From: Thelephora terrestris
Taxonomy: Eukaryota; Basidiomycota; Agaricomycetes; Thelephorales; Thelephoraceae
Assembly: GCA_015956445.1 (NCBI GenBank)
Contig: WIUZ02000003.1
Coordinates: forward strand, 868,001-932,000
Direction: 5' to 3'
Length of the DNA: 64,000 nt
Below the pieces are notes generated by a model, which was not told where the DNA came from, did no database searches, and saw nothing but the letters and a program-made list of their open reading frames with translations. Each line of letters starts with the position of its first letter. Position 1 is the stretch's first letter. Both the position numbers and the translations under genes were made by a program. Positions 1 to 11,613 of the stretch are shown piece after piece.

Positions 1-1028
1 CCAAAGGGGCAGGTCAGATATCAGAACATCGACGAACGTTCAAAGACATACCCCCTTCAAATCACCATGTATCATCGCCTGACTGTGCATATATATCAAA
101 CCCTTAGCGACGTCTTTGAGCTGCGAGAAAATAGTCATGAGGGATGGTATCGTCGACGACAGAGGTAAAGTCCCACAAGCTCGAAACGATTCGCATCTTG
201 ATGGGCTCTGATGAACTCAATTATGTTCCCATTCTTCATCCATTCCGACGTCATTGCAAAGAGGGAAAGGTTATTATCCATCGTTACCCCCAACAATGGT
301 AGCACGTTCGGATGGTGAAGGATCTTCCAAGTTACAACCTCCTTGCAGAACCTCTGGAATGAGTAGGGTCAGCTATCTGGTACGTGCTTTTGATAGGCTT
401 TGGGAACTCACGCTAGTTATCTTCTCAAAGTCGCTCGTGGAGTACACCCTCAAGACTTTGACCGCGACCTGGAGGCCTCGATATTCCCCCTTCCAGACGT
501 CAGCATACCCGCCGTGATACAAAGCGGTGCCCTGACGATCATAGCAAAGTGGGATCTTCAATGATCTTGGGAGTAAAGCGTGGCGGCCGCAGATCTTGCA
601 TAGAGCGCTCAAACATTTCCTCCGAAGCCGTGGCGGGAGATCAGTGCGATCCAAGGCCTATTCGATAAACGGAGACCGGTAAAGGTATCAAAAAGGAGAC
701 GAGGGTGATAATGAGAACTTGGACGAGGAATGAGCGAGTCCAGAGTCGTACCTCGTCCATAATGTCGATAAAGGTCTGAGCATCGTCTCCAAGCAGGTAA
801 CCGATCATCTTGACTTCGTCTTGACTAGTAAAGATTTCCCCAATTAGAGAAACGACTTCGCTCTGTATAAAGGCACGGGTGATTAAGCGTTTGCAAGCCG
901 ACCCGTCGAAGTCGAGATGAAGGGATGATTGAGGTGTCGGGAAGACTCTGCGATCGATGACTGTGATGGTGTCCAGAGAGTATTTTCGCATAAGATTAGC
1001 AATAGAAAGGGGTGGTAAGTATTCCAAA
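1..1028 (-). CDS. type-A TKL-like protein kinase, partial (3' part outside window)
   Basis: Predicted Ser/Thr/Tyr (TKL-like) kinase of the fungal type-A subfamily, transcribed leftwards. Readable exons in transcript order are 1028-752, 657-412, 353-177 and 120-52, separated by GT-AG introns, all in phase. The first exon ends in the linker motif GDDAQTFIDIMDE that precedes every type-A kinase here. The next carries the glycine-loop region GGYADVWKGEYRG and the beta-3 lysine in VAVKVL. Then come the alphaC/hinge exon (FCKEVVTW, TSEWMKNGN) and the catalytic-loop exon ending HGDLKG. The following intron starts at 51 and runs off the window, so the DFG and APE lobes are not seen. The 5' end is unresolved: 1028 follows an AG acceptor and no ATG-bearing upstream exon could be joined in phase, although MNLSPNG near 1103 is a candidate. 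Catalytic residues seen are intact apart from the family-wide HRD to HGD change. Confidence 0.85.
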
Positions 1029-3140
1029 CTACAGTAATAGAAGAGTGGGACAAAGAAAGGACGGACCGCCCTCTTCCTGAGACCCGTTGGGAGACAAATT
1101 CATTGTGGCGACTTGGAAAGGATGCGGGGGCGGCGATCTAGAATTCGAGAGGACGTCTGTTGAAGTAAGGTATTTCAACCCAGGGGTCTCGTCGCAGGCG
1201 GAATGCCTTGTGTGGAAACTGGGGGGTGGAAAAAGCGGGGCAGGGTTAAGGACGACCGCCACACGCGCCAACGTGGTAGAGCGCGGTAGGCGCCAGCGGT
1301 AGCTTTAGGTGTCGTAAGCTGTCACCACGAGTGTCCGACATCTGAGTTGAAAGTATCTGTATTGGTAGGACGTCTCGAATCAGGATTTGGGAGCTTGAGG
1401 CCTTGAGGGTGTAAGTGAGACTTCCAGCTCAAGAAGCTTCAGGGGTCAGTTCAAGCGACTTATAATATCGGACGCATCCGGCTCCGACTCTCTTGTCCAG
1501 TTCCACCACCGTCGCTCTTCCTTGCAATTTTTTGCAACACCAGGCGCTGAGAGATTCAATTCCCCACACTTCACTGCATTCCTCCGAACATCCCCCAGGC
1601 GATCCTCGATGAGATCGTTGATGAAACTGTGTGGAACACATAGTGCGTCTTCATCTCCCCTGACCACCCTCCTGGGTTGTACTTTGGCTGCGAAGGCATG
1701 GGCCTGCACAAGTCAAACTCATCTGTTCACCGACGTTTTTCTCAACCACTAGTCAAAGATTAATGTTCGAAACCTGGATTCGTTGAGTCATTGTGTCTGA
1801 TCTTGGAGATGATACAGAACGACGAACCTAGCTCAAAGTTGACTAGGCACCATGGAACACTGGGGAGTTTGACCTATCACATAGGGCAAACCCTGCCATT
1901 TCCCTCTCTCACGAACGTTCGCCTATCATCCAACCCGTCGCTACGATCCTCATTTACTCAATCCCGAACGGAAGTGTCCCATTGAAGCTCGTCGCCCTTT
2001 TCCTTCATCGATAGCAGCTTTGTCGGGATACTGAATGCAATTGCTAGCCTTCATCTCCAGTTCCAAACACTGGGCATCTGATACCGTCGCCGACGATCGT
2101 AGCCAAATAGCGCGACTTACCTTCTTCCCCCGTCACTCTCGATTCCAGGGGGCTCGAGCCTACGTACCTACGCGATAATGGGGGCATCCCTGGAATCGCC
2201 TCGTCTCTTCTACCAGAACTTGATACGGCTATCCTCCGTTCTGAATTGCTCTTTGGAGATTTGGTGTTGCTAGATACCCTCAGAGGGAACTCCTTGGTTT
2301 CTTGGACCCGATGGTCTGCCCGAAAACTTGCCATGTCCCTTCGCTTACAATGTCTGTGCTATACTCGAAGTCAACTTACCACTTCGCTACCAGAGATCGT
2401 TCAAAAGTCGGTGGGTTCCTTGCCAAGGACGAACTCCAGGTTCAGAGTCACACTTCAACTACTTTAACCCTTCAATCAACGTACTCTAGCCTGTTCTCAG
2501 AAAGGTCAGTGATATCGCAGTTGTATTTACCTATGAGAGGACGCCACCATTTCAGTGAAGTCCCGCTCCCAACATCGGTGCGTTATAAATTCTCCCACCC
2601 CAATTCCACTTGCTGTCACATACCATCGAGGCTCCCTAAGGTACGTGTTTTTGATAAGCAGAAATAGTACGACGATGCCCTCGATCAACCCGGATGCCGA
2701 CAACGCTCTACAAAACCAAAGCCAATAATCCGTGACCGCGATCTGAGGCCACATCCCCGTGATACCCTGGGTTGAGGGTTCACAGGGGGCTCGATAGCTG
2801 ATCCTTTTTGCATGCTAGGACGTTGGGCGAGGTACACGGGCTCACGAACACTAACTTTCAAATATGCTTACGATCATTATGTTCTACTAGTGCTTGGCGC
2901 TGGATTTATTTGGCTCTAGTCCAACCTCTGGCGGAGACTTTTGGTTTGTTGTGGACCTGATCTCTCTCCGTTTCTCTACGATGATTTTTCAGGGCCTTCT
3001 GACGGACGTACTGGTGTGGATTGGTAGGTATCAATGGGCCCGGTTGCAGGAAGATGCTCGCAGCTTTCCTATCAGATCGCATGGTGACCGAGATGCGGTA
3101 CTCGCAGTCAGATACATCCGGTGCCACGACTTTCAGGTAG

Positions 3141-3278
3141 GCTACAACAGGCAAAGCGCGGGAGATAGCCGCCGCCGACGAAGATCAGATCAAGGAGTAC
3201 CAGGCTCAGCTCGAAAAGACACAGCAATGGCCCAGTACCTATCCCAGCCCAGAAACGGAAACCTGGCGGAACGGATGA
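3141..3278 (+). other. possible terminal exon, charged helix
   Basis: A 45-codon frame directly after an AG acceptor (in-frame TAG just upstream, so it must be a downstream exon if real) reads AREIAAADEDQIKEYQAQLE, then ends at TGA. It is Glu/Gln/Ala-rich and helical-looking, unlike the surrounding noise. No partner exon or family was recognised; it could equally be a relic. Confidence 0.25.
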
Positions 3279-4120
3279 CATCGACTATTGGATTATAATC
3301 TCACTTGAAGTCACGTTGAGTTATCCCCAACGAGCAACCCGAGACTCAGTACACCTCCTGGTCAGCTGGAGGATCAGCGAGCTGGGTTTTTTTGGAGCGT
3401 CGGAGCGAATGCATCCCATTCCGAATCTTTTTTGAACGCTTTGGAGCAGATGTCAAACTCATCGGTCAAGATTTCGTTCGGACGTATGCGCGTGAATATC
3501 ACGAGGACTTGGCTCCGTGGTGAACTGTTCTACGAACACCGGTTGAGAGTTGCTGCTGGTGAATGGTAAGTGATTGAGGCGTTACTTACATTATCAGCCC
3601 CGACCCGCCGGTGAGCCTCGCGGAACTGATGGACCCGGCGTTCCCGCTCCTCCTCGCATTAATGATCAGGCTGCTCAGGTACATAATCGGCTTTCTCTGT
3701 ATGCTTAACCGGCGTTCGTCTCACTTCAAACACGAAAGTGTGAAAGCTCCAAACCACTCTCTTGGCTTTCCGTGCGGTGTGGTCGTCTCAGGAACGGTCA
3801 CCTGGGTGTTTTACTCTGACTGTGACACTCATCCGGATCCCAGTTTATGATGATGCAATTCTGTCACATACGCATATTCGGTTGGATTTTCTCAAGATCT
3901 TCGCATGACCCTGGTTGGGAATGTTCCAGTTTTCTGCTCAACGAAGTGTGATGCGTTTATGTTCACCGGCCATTGAAACCACGAGTGGGGCTGTCCTGGG
4001 ATGCCGTGGCCGAAATATGGAAGAGATGTAACCCATACGAGACTTGTGTGTTCTTTTGCAGTATACGGTATATGTACCTATGAGCAAGTGCTCACGAATC
4101 GAAAGCAAAGTCAGAGGCGC

Positions 4121-4150
4121 GGATTGACGGAGGTTGACGGCTGTTGACGG
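4121..4150. repeat. three tandem 10-bp units ending TTGACGG
   Basis: Three consecutive 10-bp blocks each end in TTGACGG (4121-4130, 4131-4140, 4141-4150). Function unknown; possibly a small transcription-factor site cluster upstream of the membrane-protein gene. Confidence 0.5.
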
Positions 4151-4697
4151 TGGCGGCCGATTCCGAACGGCGCCAACGAACGGTCCTCGGGTTGTTCCGA
4201 CTTTCCCCCGCCTCAATACACTCACGAATTTTTTGAAGACACCCGCACGGCAACAAGATGAGCGTCGGGAGAACTCGTTTTCTGGTATCTGCAGGGAACT
4301 ACTGTGACTTCAGGAAGTTTGAGTCCGTGGGTGAGTGCGAGGAATCTTAGAGGCTCTTCAAGCGGCACGTCGCTGACTGTTAGGTTCGTCGGATGCGCAG
4401 ACGGAGGTCAGGGCTACACACTCGTGCACATCCACTAAAATCGCCCACACCCCGAAGACGCCTCCCCCGAAGTTGTGTCATCTTCAATCCCAAATCACAG
4501 TGTGTCCATCACACCGAGCCTGGTATTTCAACGTGACAACACACTCGAGACGAATCGCGAAGTCCGGTTGACGGTTGAACCGAAGTCGAAGTCGAAGTCG
4601 TACCTTGCCTTCGCCCAATTGAGACGACCCATCCCCGTGGTCGAGTCTCGATACCGAGGTCGTTGGATCTAGTTGGATCAAGTTCAACCAATGGCTA

Positions 4698-5294
4698 ATG
4701 TGTGCGTATGTACCCACTATCATCACGGTGTTTTGTTCGGACGCCTCTCAAAAATCTTTCTCCGTCTCTATTCCTTATTCCACTTCCTCCCCCATTAAAC
4801 TGCTCTCACGAGATTGGAGTATTGACACTCTCCCTAGTCAACGACGAGCGAGCACGCGCGCAAACATTGGCGCATTTTCCGGAGCCGTCGGTATCGTCGG
4901 GTTGCTCTTTCTCTTGTCTCTCGGATTGGCGATCGTCCTGTATCGTAAGCAGCGGGTCGCAAGGACCAGACTTACGTTACCTTCGCGGGACGATGCCTCA
5001 TTGTTCACTGAAAGCATCGATGATCACCCGCGTGGAGAAGCTCCATCGTCTTTCATCCCCCGTTATTTCTCAGATGCTGCATACCCGCCACCTCCATACA
5101 AGCAAGAAGGTCGAAGATTTCACCATAGTTGGGACAGCGACTCGAGCACGGCATACGCCGAACGGCCTCCACCGACACAACCACCACCGATTCGAGAGGA
5201 GAAAGGACTAGACCCAAATCTCCACAAAATAGATGTTCCTAATATGCCCCTCCCTGTGTATATACCAGGATATGCGATTCATCCTTTGGTTTGA
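4698..5294 (+). CDS. single-pass membrane protein with proline-rich cytoplasmic tail (approximate 5' end)
   Basis: The frame contains one clear transmembrane helix (GAFSGAVGIVGLLFLLSLGL, about residues 58-77 of this frame). It is followed at once by a positive stop-transfer segment (YRKQRVARTR) and a ~120-residue tail with PPPPYKQEG and other proline-rich runs, ending in TGA at 5292-5294. This is the layout of the many basidiomycete one-pass proteins with an extracellular domain, a helix and a PPPY-like tail. The extracellular exons upstream could not be reconstructed and the first ~50 residues shown may be partly intronic, so the true start is unknown. A partial, broken copy of the tail lies at 6510-6636. 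Function unknown; a surface or sensor role is only an inference from topology. Confidence 0.45.
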   Translation: MCAYVPTIITVFCSDASQKSFSVSIPYSTSSPIKLLSRDWSIDTLPSQRRASTRANIGAFSGAVGIVGLLFLLSLGLAIVLYRKQRVARTRLTLPSRDDASLFTESIDDHPRGEAPSSFIPRYFSDAAYPPPPYKQEGRRFHHSWDSDSSTAYAERPPPTQPPPIREEKGLDPNLHKIDVPNMPLPVYIPGYAIHPLV

Positions 5295-5589
5295 TCCAGA
5301 CCTCGTCCACGTCCTCCAATAGGGCTCACCGCTAGACTATCCGACGCGGCAGCACCTAAAACGCTCTTTCTCACTCTCAACAACACCATCCCCGAGTCTA
5401 CCTTCAAGTCATCCTCAACAGATTTTGTTCACGGTCTGATTGAAAAGCCCGCAGGATTGCCTTCAGTGTTAACTTGCTCCTGTGACGAAGGAGGCGTGGA
5501 GGGCGGCCTGTGGGGTTTTGTGTGCTTAAGTCGACTTTGGAGGGTGGTATGGGCGGGCTCCGGACCTGGCGGCATAATGGTGCCGTTCG

Positions 5590-5860
5590 TCCAATACTCA
5601 CAATCTGGGGACGGTTTCGCCTTTGTCATCCCCGCAACGGACAAGGAAAAGACCTCATGATCAAGGCACGGCCGTACGGTCGATGGCCTGTCGTTTTTCC
5701 CTCGTTCTCAGCGTACTAAATGGGCTCAGCGGACACGATCACATCGCAGGAACAATGGGATTTTTTGTGCAGGGTCGAATGATCTCCTGAATCCACTCGG
5801 CAGTTACCGAGGCACGGAGCAGGTCCGATTAAACCTGTTACAAGAACGTGCAGAGCATCT
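5590..5860. repeat. left copy of degraded tandem repeat
   Basis: It shares ordered blocks with 7010-7530: the segment around the GTACGGTCGATGG core, the GCAGGAACAATGG block and the GGCAGTTACCGAGGCACGGAG block. Divergence and small indels show that it is old. Confidence 0.6.
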
Positions 5861-6509
5861 TCAAGATAGATACGCGTAGGCTGGAGTCCAGCCTCAAAGT
5901 CAGAGCGGGGGGGTGGCTCGGGACACGCGCTTTGGATGGCAGTCACGACGTCAGCGTGACCCGATGACGTTTTGTCGCCGCATTTCCACTCGCTTTCTCC
6001 TCAGGTCATTACCTCAGACCAAATACGTGCTTTAAAGTCAAAGGTACGCCCCGCTTCGCTTTCTGGCGCCTCGAGGACAAACCAAGGCATCTGGCGGCCC
6101 GCTCTGACTTGCAATCCTCCACAAGCTACGGTGTTCATTCCGGATGCCCTCGCCCGTCAACCTGCGATTCCAATCCCTCACAACGACTCCGTGACATTGG
6201 CAGAATTTTGCCACACTTTTTCCGATCAGTTTCGTAACTCCCCCCGCGAGGGTGAAATTCGGGATGAAAGAATCTAGTGCCCACTCTACCGTTCGTTGGT
6301 CAGTGTGGGCCTTCAGCGCTTCGACCTTCAGGATATCTATGTTGGTAAAGCCGGCATCCCGTCCCATTCCGGAGCCCCGACGGAAAGGATGACCCTGATC
6401 ACTGGGCTTCGACCTCTTATCAATGTTACCTTCCAGGATGACGCTTCATCGTTCACTTGGACTACCGGTGATTGCTCCTGTGTAGCAGGCCTAATGTATC
6501 GTCTTTCAT

Positions 6510-6636
6510 TCCTCGCGACTTCCTAGATCCGGCCCACCTACCACCTCCGTATACGCAAGAAGGTCAGAACTTTCGCCATAGCCGTAACAGCGGCTCTAGC
6601 ACGGGACCCGCCAACACAACTGTCGAACCTCCCTAA
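6510..6636 (+). pseudogene. relic of the membrane-protein cytoplasmic tail
   Basis: The frame reads LPPPYTQEGQNFRHSRNSGS..., closely matching the tail of the gene at 4698-5294 (YPPPPYKQEGRRFHHSWDSD). It stops early at TAA 6634-6636. No transmembrane helix is found upstream, so this is a truncated duplicate. Confidence 0.6.
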
Positions 6637-7009
6637 AGTAGCTCTTCCAAATCCTGTCTCATCGCGACCAACTCGGCAGCGCCTTCGCTCTCCAGCCAGC
6701 CAGAGACGCTCAATCAACCCAGTTGTGGCGATGACACGCCAGATTGGTTGGAATGGGACAGTAAACCTCTCCACGTGTAGTTATCATGCTCTTCGGTTCA
6801 TCCCTCGGTCTGAGTTAGGTCTTGTCCACGCCCTGCGCCAAGATTGTTGGGCCTACTACCAGACTATTCAGCCCGCCGGTGGCACTAAAAAACAAGTCTC
6901 GGACGAAACTCCCTCAGATGAATCGATTCTTGTGTGGTGGCAGGGGTTAGGTTCCGATCAGCGTGGTGGTATATTGTGTCGTTCTTTCAAGCGCACCTCT
7001 CAAACTCTG

Positions 7010-7530
7010 GGACGTTTTGCCTTTATCATCCTCGCAACGGGCAACGAAAGACATCATAATCAAGGCACGCCGTACGGTCGATGGGTGATAACGCGATGAT
7101 GCACGGACACTCTGTCATTTTCCCCTTGTTTTTTATCGTACGTAACATGAAATGAGTTCAGCGGGCACGATCGCGTAGCGGGAACAATGGTATCTCTTTC
7201 TATGGACATTTTTATTGCGAGCTCGTGCCCGAAACCAATGAACTGGACCCTCCCGAGATCGTTTGAAGTCGCCACTATTCCATTGTCAGGCCGTCGGTCG
7301 TGGATTTGACAGGTTGATGGACGGCCCATTCAGGAGGAATGGTTGTGGCGATTTGTGGTACCGGTTTGCGTTGATGCTCTATACCATTGAAATGACCAAG
7401 AACCACCACCCTGTTTGCGAAACCCGCCCAAAAGGCTCAAACTGAGCAGAGCAAGTGATCTTCCAACCTGAGCCCACCCGGCAGTTACCGAGGCACGGAG
7501 TACGTCCGATCAAACCTGTGGGAACGTGCA
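7010..7530. repeat. right copy of degraded tandem repeat
   Basis: Counterpart of 5590-5860, ~1.4 kb downstream, with the same blocks in the same order and extra sequence between them. Confidence 0.6.
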
Positions 7531-7774
7531 GGGCGTCTTTGCAAGAGGGAGCGCGCATCGATGTACCCCTCTTTGTTTTCCCCCCCATACTACGAGGACG
7601 CGTTGAACAATAGGGAAGATGGCGCCTCCGCGCGACATCCCACCGACGGATGGTTGGCCTCTTGGACCGGTTGAATGAAAGACGGACGTGGAACCAATTC
7701 CGCTCGGTATAAAAATCGTTTCCTGACTGCCTGCCCTCCAGCACCTGACCCTTCCATATCTACTTTGCAGCGTT

Positions 7775-9870
7775 ATGGATTTATCCGCAGCTCTCTTTAC
7801 AAATGGCTCGGTCCACATCGCGCGCAAAGGCCAACACTCGGACCGTTCCTTCCTACCGAACAAGCTTTATACGGTCAATGTGGGGAAGACATTCGTACGT
7901 GATCGTCACCCAAACGCTGCAGTTGTTCTGAACGACTCTAGTGGAGCCAATTGAAAGGAATCGACACATGCATTCCACCAGCCAACAGTGCCTACCGACG
8001 CTTCATGGAATGCCAAAGCTTCCCCATTCGAATCTTTCGTCAAGTCTCGGGTGGAATCATCAACGCGGTCCCGAGAAAGGGCCGCCTCGTTGGGTCCCTC
8101 AGAAACCGGGTGACTGATTTTCTCAACGACCGACACTCGATCGCCCCCGCCTACTTCAAGGAGTTGATCGACAATTATGAATGTTTGATTGACCCTCTGG
8201 ACATCCTACGTGGCGAAGCGACGCTCACTATCCCACTCATTTTTTATGAGGTGAAGATAGGCTGTTCGTACGTGGCCGGCGCCGCTGTTGGCTACCAAGA
8301 GACCGAAGCTCAGGAAGTCGTAGACATCGTATATGAGGCACGTTCTCTCGTCCTCCAACTTGGGGGATTAGTTGATTTATTGGACCAAAATCGCTCTCCT
8401 TAGACGACGGATGCCTTCTCCACCTTTCCGCATGTCCAGAACTTTTGCATTGTGCAATTACGCAGTATTTGTGGTCTGCACAATTTGCCCCCTAGAGCGT
8501 TGCAGATGGAACTCCCCGACTTCTCACCTGTGTTTCCGACGTGTCGGGGTGGCTCTGCCGATGTGTTCAAGTACATGGACCAAAGTCTGGTATTAGCGGT
8601 CAAGGTATTGGTGACTACTACTGGTGATGCGCGAAAGAAGATTCATGTGAGTGACCTTCGAGATGATACTAATTCCATCCTACGCGTTGGCGCTGATTGC
8701 AGCTTATAGGATTTTTACAAGGAGGCACTCACATGGCAGTTCCTCCGGCATTCGAATATCTTGCCGATGCGTGGAGTGCTGAAGCTGCAGGGCCGGCCTC
8801 ACTTCGCCATGGTCTCTGAGTGGATGAAGAATGGGAACATTAGGAGCTTCGTGGTGGCGCACCGAAATGCGGATCGGTATAAACTCGTACGTTTACCCGC
8901 ACAGCTAGCCGTGCTCATCTCAAATGACCTTGTATCCACAGTTGACAGACGTCGCTAGGGGTTTGGTTTATATGCACAGTCGTGGCTTTATCCATGGCGA
9001 CCTAAAGGGGGTATGTGTTCGAAAATCAGACTAGCGGCTCCTCCCGCTGACGATCCTCGTCTGTCAGGTCAACATTCTAGTCGATAGCAAACCCAATGCC
9101 TACATCGCCGATTTCGGTCTACTCGACGACTCGACGACCGCGAGCTCATCCGGACGGGGTGGCACTCCCCGTTGGATGAGCCCGGAGCTCATCGACCCAG
9201 AACTTTTTGGCATTGTGAACGGTCGTCGTGCGGAGCCCTCAGATTGCTACGCCCTTGGGATGGTGATGTACGAGGTTCTGAGCGGATGTGTACCGTTCGA
9301 CCCCCAACTCAAGGACTATCATATACGTATAAAGATCTTACGTGGTGAACGCCCCGAGAGGCCACAAGGAGCGGCAGGACGCTGGTTTACGGATGAGATC
9401 TGGGACCTCTTGGAGCTTTGCTGGAAACACGAGCCCAGCGACCGCCCGAGCGCTCGCAACATTCGCAAAAGTTTGCGTGTGGCTTCGAAGTCGTGGACAC
9501 CATCATCCTCGCCTTTTACAACGAGTCAGCAAGTCGCAGGCCTGCCTGGGGGTAATTCTTTTGACCTGAGTGTGGTCAGCGTGGCGGAGGTTCAGATTCA
9601 CCCTAGGATATCTCCGCAGAGTTTGTAGGAGTCACAACACCGGGAATGGACACATTGGAAGCTGCCCGAGTCAGCAAACGCTCAGGTCAGAACGGCGATG
9701 GGTTGTGGGCGATGCACGCCCGTGCCGCGTACTCCCGCGTATTCAATTTCATGTACGGCTCGATGGAAATAAATTCTGCATGCGCACGCGCGGTCAGAGG
9801 GATGTCGGTCCTCAAAAGAATCGGAGATATGATGACTGCAGGGCGAGGGACTGGGACTTCAGTCAGATGA
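7775..9870 (+). CDS. type-A TKL-like protein kinase
   Basis: Model: exons 7775-7894, 7942-8337, 8404-8646, 8710-8886, 8942-9010, 9068-9551 and 9620-9870 (579 codons, all phases consistent). Start is the ATG of MDLSAALFTN. The kinase domain starts in exon 3: glycine-loop region RGGSADVF, lysine in LAVKVL, hinge VSEWMKNGN, catalytic loop HGDLKG, NILVD, DFG (IADFG), RWMSPE and the C-lobe DRPSA. All key residues are present except HRD to HGD. The intron at 8338-8403 has a GC donor (GAG|GCACGT). The first two exons (about 170 residues) have no recognised domain and could be split differently; exon 2 ends in EAQEVVDIVYE, the linker motif of this subfamily. The last exon is optional: reading through the 9552-9619 intron would stop at 9628. 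I prefer the spliced form because it opens 83 more codons in phase. Likely active kinase, substrate unknown. Confidence 0.8.
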
Positions 9871-9921
9871 TGTCCAACGCTTGAAGCAGCTGGTTCTGTG
9901 ATCCACTAGCCTGATGGCAGA

Positions 9922-10885
9922 CTAGCTTTGGGGGGCACGTGAGAGAAATTTTTGACACAACTGCACTTGGCCCTCGTCCATTCGGGGGGGGGGGGGGGGG
10001 GGGGGGTCATAGTGATCCAGAGAATTCCTTTCCAGCGACTGACATCTCACAGGTTTTGAGAGTGGGCGCTCATACCGTACCTCGGCATGCTCCGCTGTTT
10101 CCATGCTCGGCGGCTCGACAGGAATCGGCGGACCTCGTCTCTTGGGATCCCACAAGGCTTCTTTTTCATCTCTCTTCTGCTTCGCGGTTGCGCGCTTGTT
10201 CAAATGGATTTGCATCCTGACGAAAGGTCCCGCACACATCAGGTGCAGTTAATTGGATTGTCTATGGGAAGCTGGAAGAATGGGGTAAGACTCGGGAGCA
10301 AAGACGTTAGCGATATACGGTGGCGTGTGTCCAGAAACCATGCGCCGTCTGGTGAAGTGATTCTGGGGTCCACTATTCGACACACGTTCTCACAGCCCAA
10401 GAACACGATGCGGATATGTTCGAGAACTTTCGCCAGTCGTGCGAACGAATGGGCCCATTCCCGGCCTTCTGCATTGTTCCCGATCATTTCCTCCAAACCT
10501 ACTTTCTGGATCACAATACAACCCTGATACAACTAAACGGCAGGATTAAAAACAGGGTCGGGGGTCAAAATTTCACCCCCGGCGCCACAGCGACCGAGTT
10601 AACCGATGAAGCTTCTGCGAATTCTTCTAGACCGAATGGGAGAGGTTCAGCGTGTTGGCGTGCAGAAAGCCGCAGAGGGTAGGGAAAAGGCATGCCCATC
10701 TGGCCTGCAAATGGGTCAGTCACGCACTCGCTGGCTGCGGTGGTGGCAGAGGTAACATCCCTTTCCGCGCTCACAATCCGGCTATTCGACCCGCGCGGTG
10801 ACGAGCAGGTAATTCCACTGATCACGCGGAACATGCGACAAGACGAGCTATTCCACTCGTGTCTTATCCACAGAATGTGCAACAA
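9922..10885 (-). pseudogene. family-P gene or relic (unrecognised protein)
   Basis: Minus-strand frames, interrupted between pieces, recur upstream of most type-B kinases. Conserved pieces in transcript order: PFGLEEFAEASSVNSVAVAPG (about 10.57-10.68 kb), EEMIGNNAEGREWAHSF and EHIRIVFLGCENVCRIVDPR (10.35-10.5 kb), then a basic helical segment (QIHLNKRATAKQKRDEKEAL, ~10.2 kb) running into a proline run encoded by the G23 tract. This is the longest copy in the window and may be the least damaged, but a continuous spliced reading could not be completed. No family recognised. Confidence 0.4.
9984..10006. repeat. G23 homopolymer
   Basis: Twenty-three consecutive G on the + strand. On the minus strand it encodes a proline run inside a family-P frame, so slippage would shift that frame. 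Confidence 0.95.
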
Positions 10886-11550
10886 ATGGCCAGATATATT
10901 TGAGGTCCTGAGGAAACTCGATGCAGGGTCTGGATACGGTACGTTCTAGTTTCGCATTCAGATTTTGCGCTTGCTCAAAAGGTGTACAGGAAGGAACCGG
11001 CATTAATCAGATAGGATCCGTTACGGAAGCATACCGCTCGCGTCGTATCTCCAGTCTTGTGTCAGAATCTCCTGTTCTGGACACTGCCATATTAAGTCCA
11101 TTTGATCATTCATTATGTGACGATATGAACAAGTCACACCAATATGCAGGGACCCTGGGCCTGTGCAAAGCGCTATCAGTGGCGGCCCGTCCCATGACTG
11201 ATCAACGCCGGGTCGCTCCGCTTCCGTCTGATTATCTCCTCTGTGACTGCCAATCACAATTGCAAGCAGACTGCAGTGAATGATGAGTTAGTAGGCTTGT
11301 GCGTCAATCTAACCTGCGGACGACACGATAACGGCCCATGTATCTCGTCGTAGAGGCCCTGACTCTAATTCCTGACCAACGATGCGACGCCATCGTATCT
11401 TTCACGCCATCAATGGACGAACGAGCGACGTTACCAATTATCATCGCAACGTGATTCTTGTGCATGTGGTGAACCCGTGGTAAACACAAGGCTTCGACAC
11501 TAACCACGCTTGACCAGGGGTTGGCCACGTGCAGTGACCATCATGCTACC

Positions 11551-11562
11551 CACATATAAGTC
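11551..11562 (+). promoter_or_regulatory. TATA-type core promoter of type-B kinase
   Basis: CACATATAAG lies ~55 bp before the ATG at 11614 and is followed by CCTGTAGTCTCCGGATGATCA. The same TATA plus start-region block precedes the type-B genes at 15519 and 29989, with weaker versions at 54679 and 50173. Confidence 0.65.
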
Positions 11563-11613
11563 CTGTAGTCTCCGGATGATCACCCCCGCCCCCCAGGTAG
11601 AACGTCGGACGAA

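Larger units (their letters stand above)
1029..4690. other. gene-poor stretch left of the membrane-protein gene
   Basis: No gene can be modelled with confidence across these 3.7 kb. Open frames are short, mostly lack ATG starts, and show no recognisable motifs on either strand. A short exon-like piece at 3141-3278 and a small TTGACGG repeat at 4121-4150 are listed separately. The stretch may hold the 5' exons of the minus-strand kinase and degenerate extracellular exons of the membrane protein to the right. Confidence 0.4.
5295..7774. other. duplicated intergenic stretch with membrane-protein relic
   Basis: This region is a degraded tandem duplication. The block around 5590-5860 recurs around 7010-7530, including a shared stretch starting with an rcAACGGacaagg-like sequence and the CGGCAGTTACCGAGGCACGGAG core. 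A relic of the membrane-protein tail sits between them. No intact gene was found on either strand. Confidence 0.5.
9871..11550. other. intergenic, mostly family-P relic
   Basis: Apart from the minus-strand family-P fragment (9922-10885) and the G23 run inside it, no gene is seen. The right part (11280-11550) is the upstream module shared with other type-B kinases and leads into the TATA element at 11551. Confidence 0.5.

Noticed and set aside
2894-3298. 134-codon open frame as a gene
   Set aside because: No motif and composition like random frame; only the overlapping 3141-3278 exon-like piece in another frame looked protein-like.
4484-4726. Minus-strand frame with RLRLRLR run as a basic peptide gene
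   Set aside because: The run comes from a short AAGTCG triplet-type microsatellite; no ATG-supported, conserved frame.
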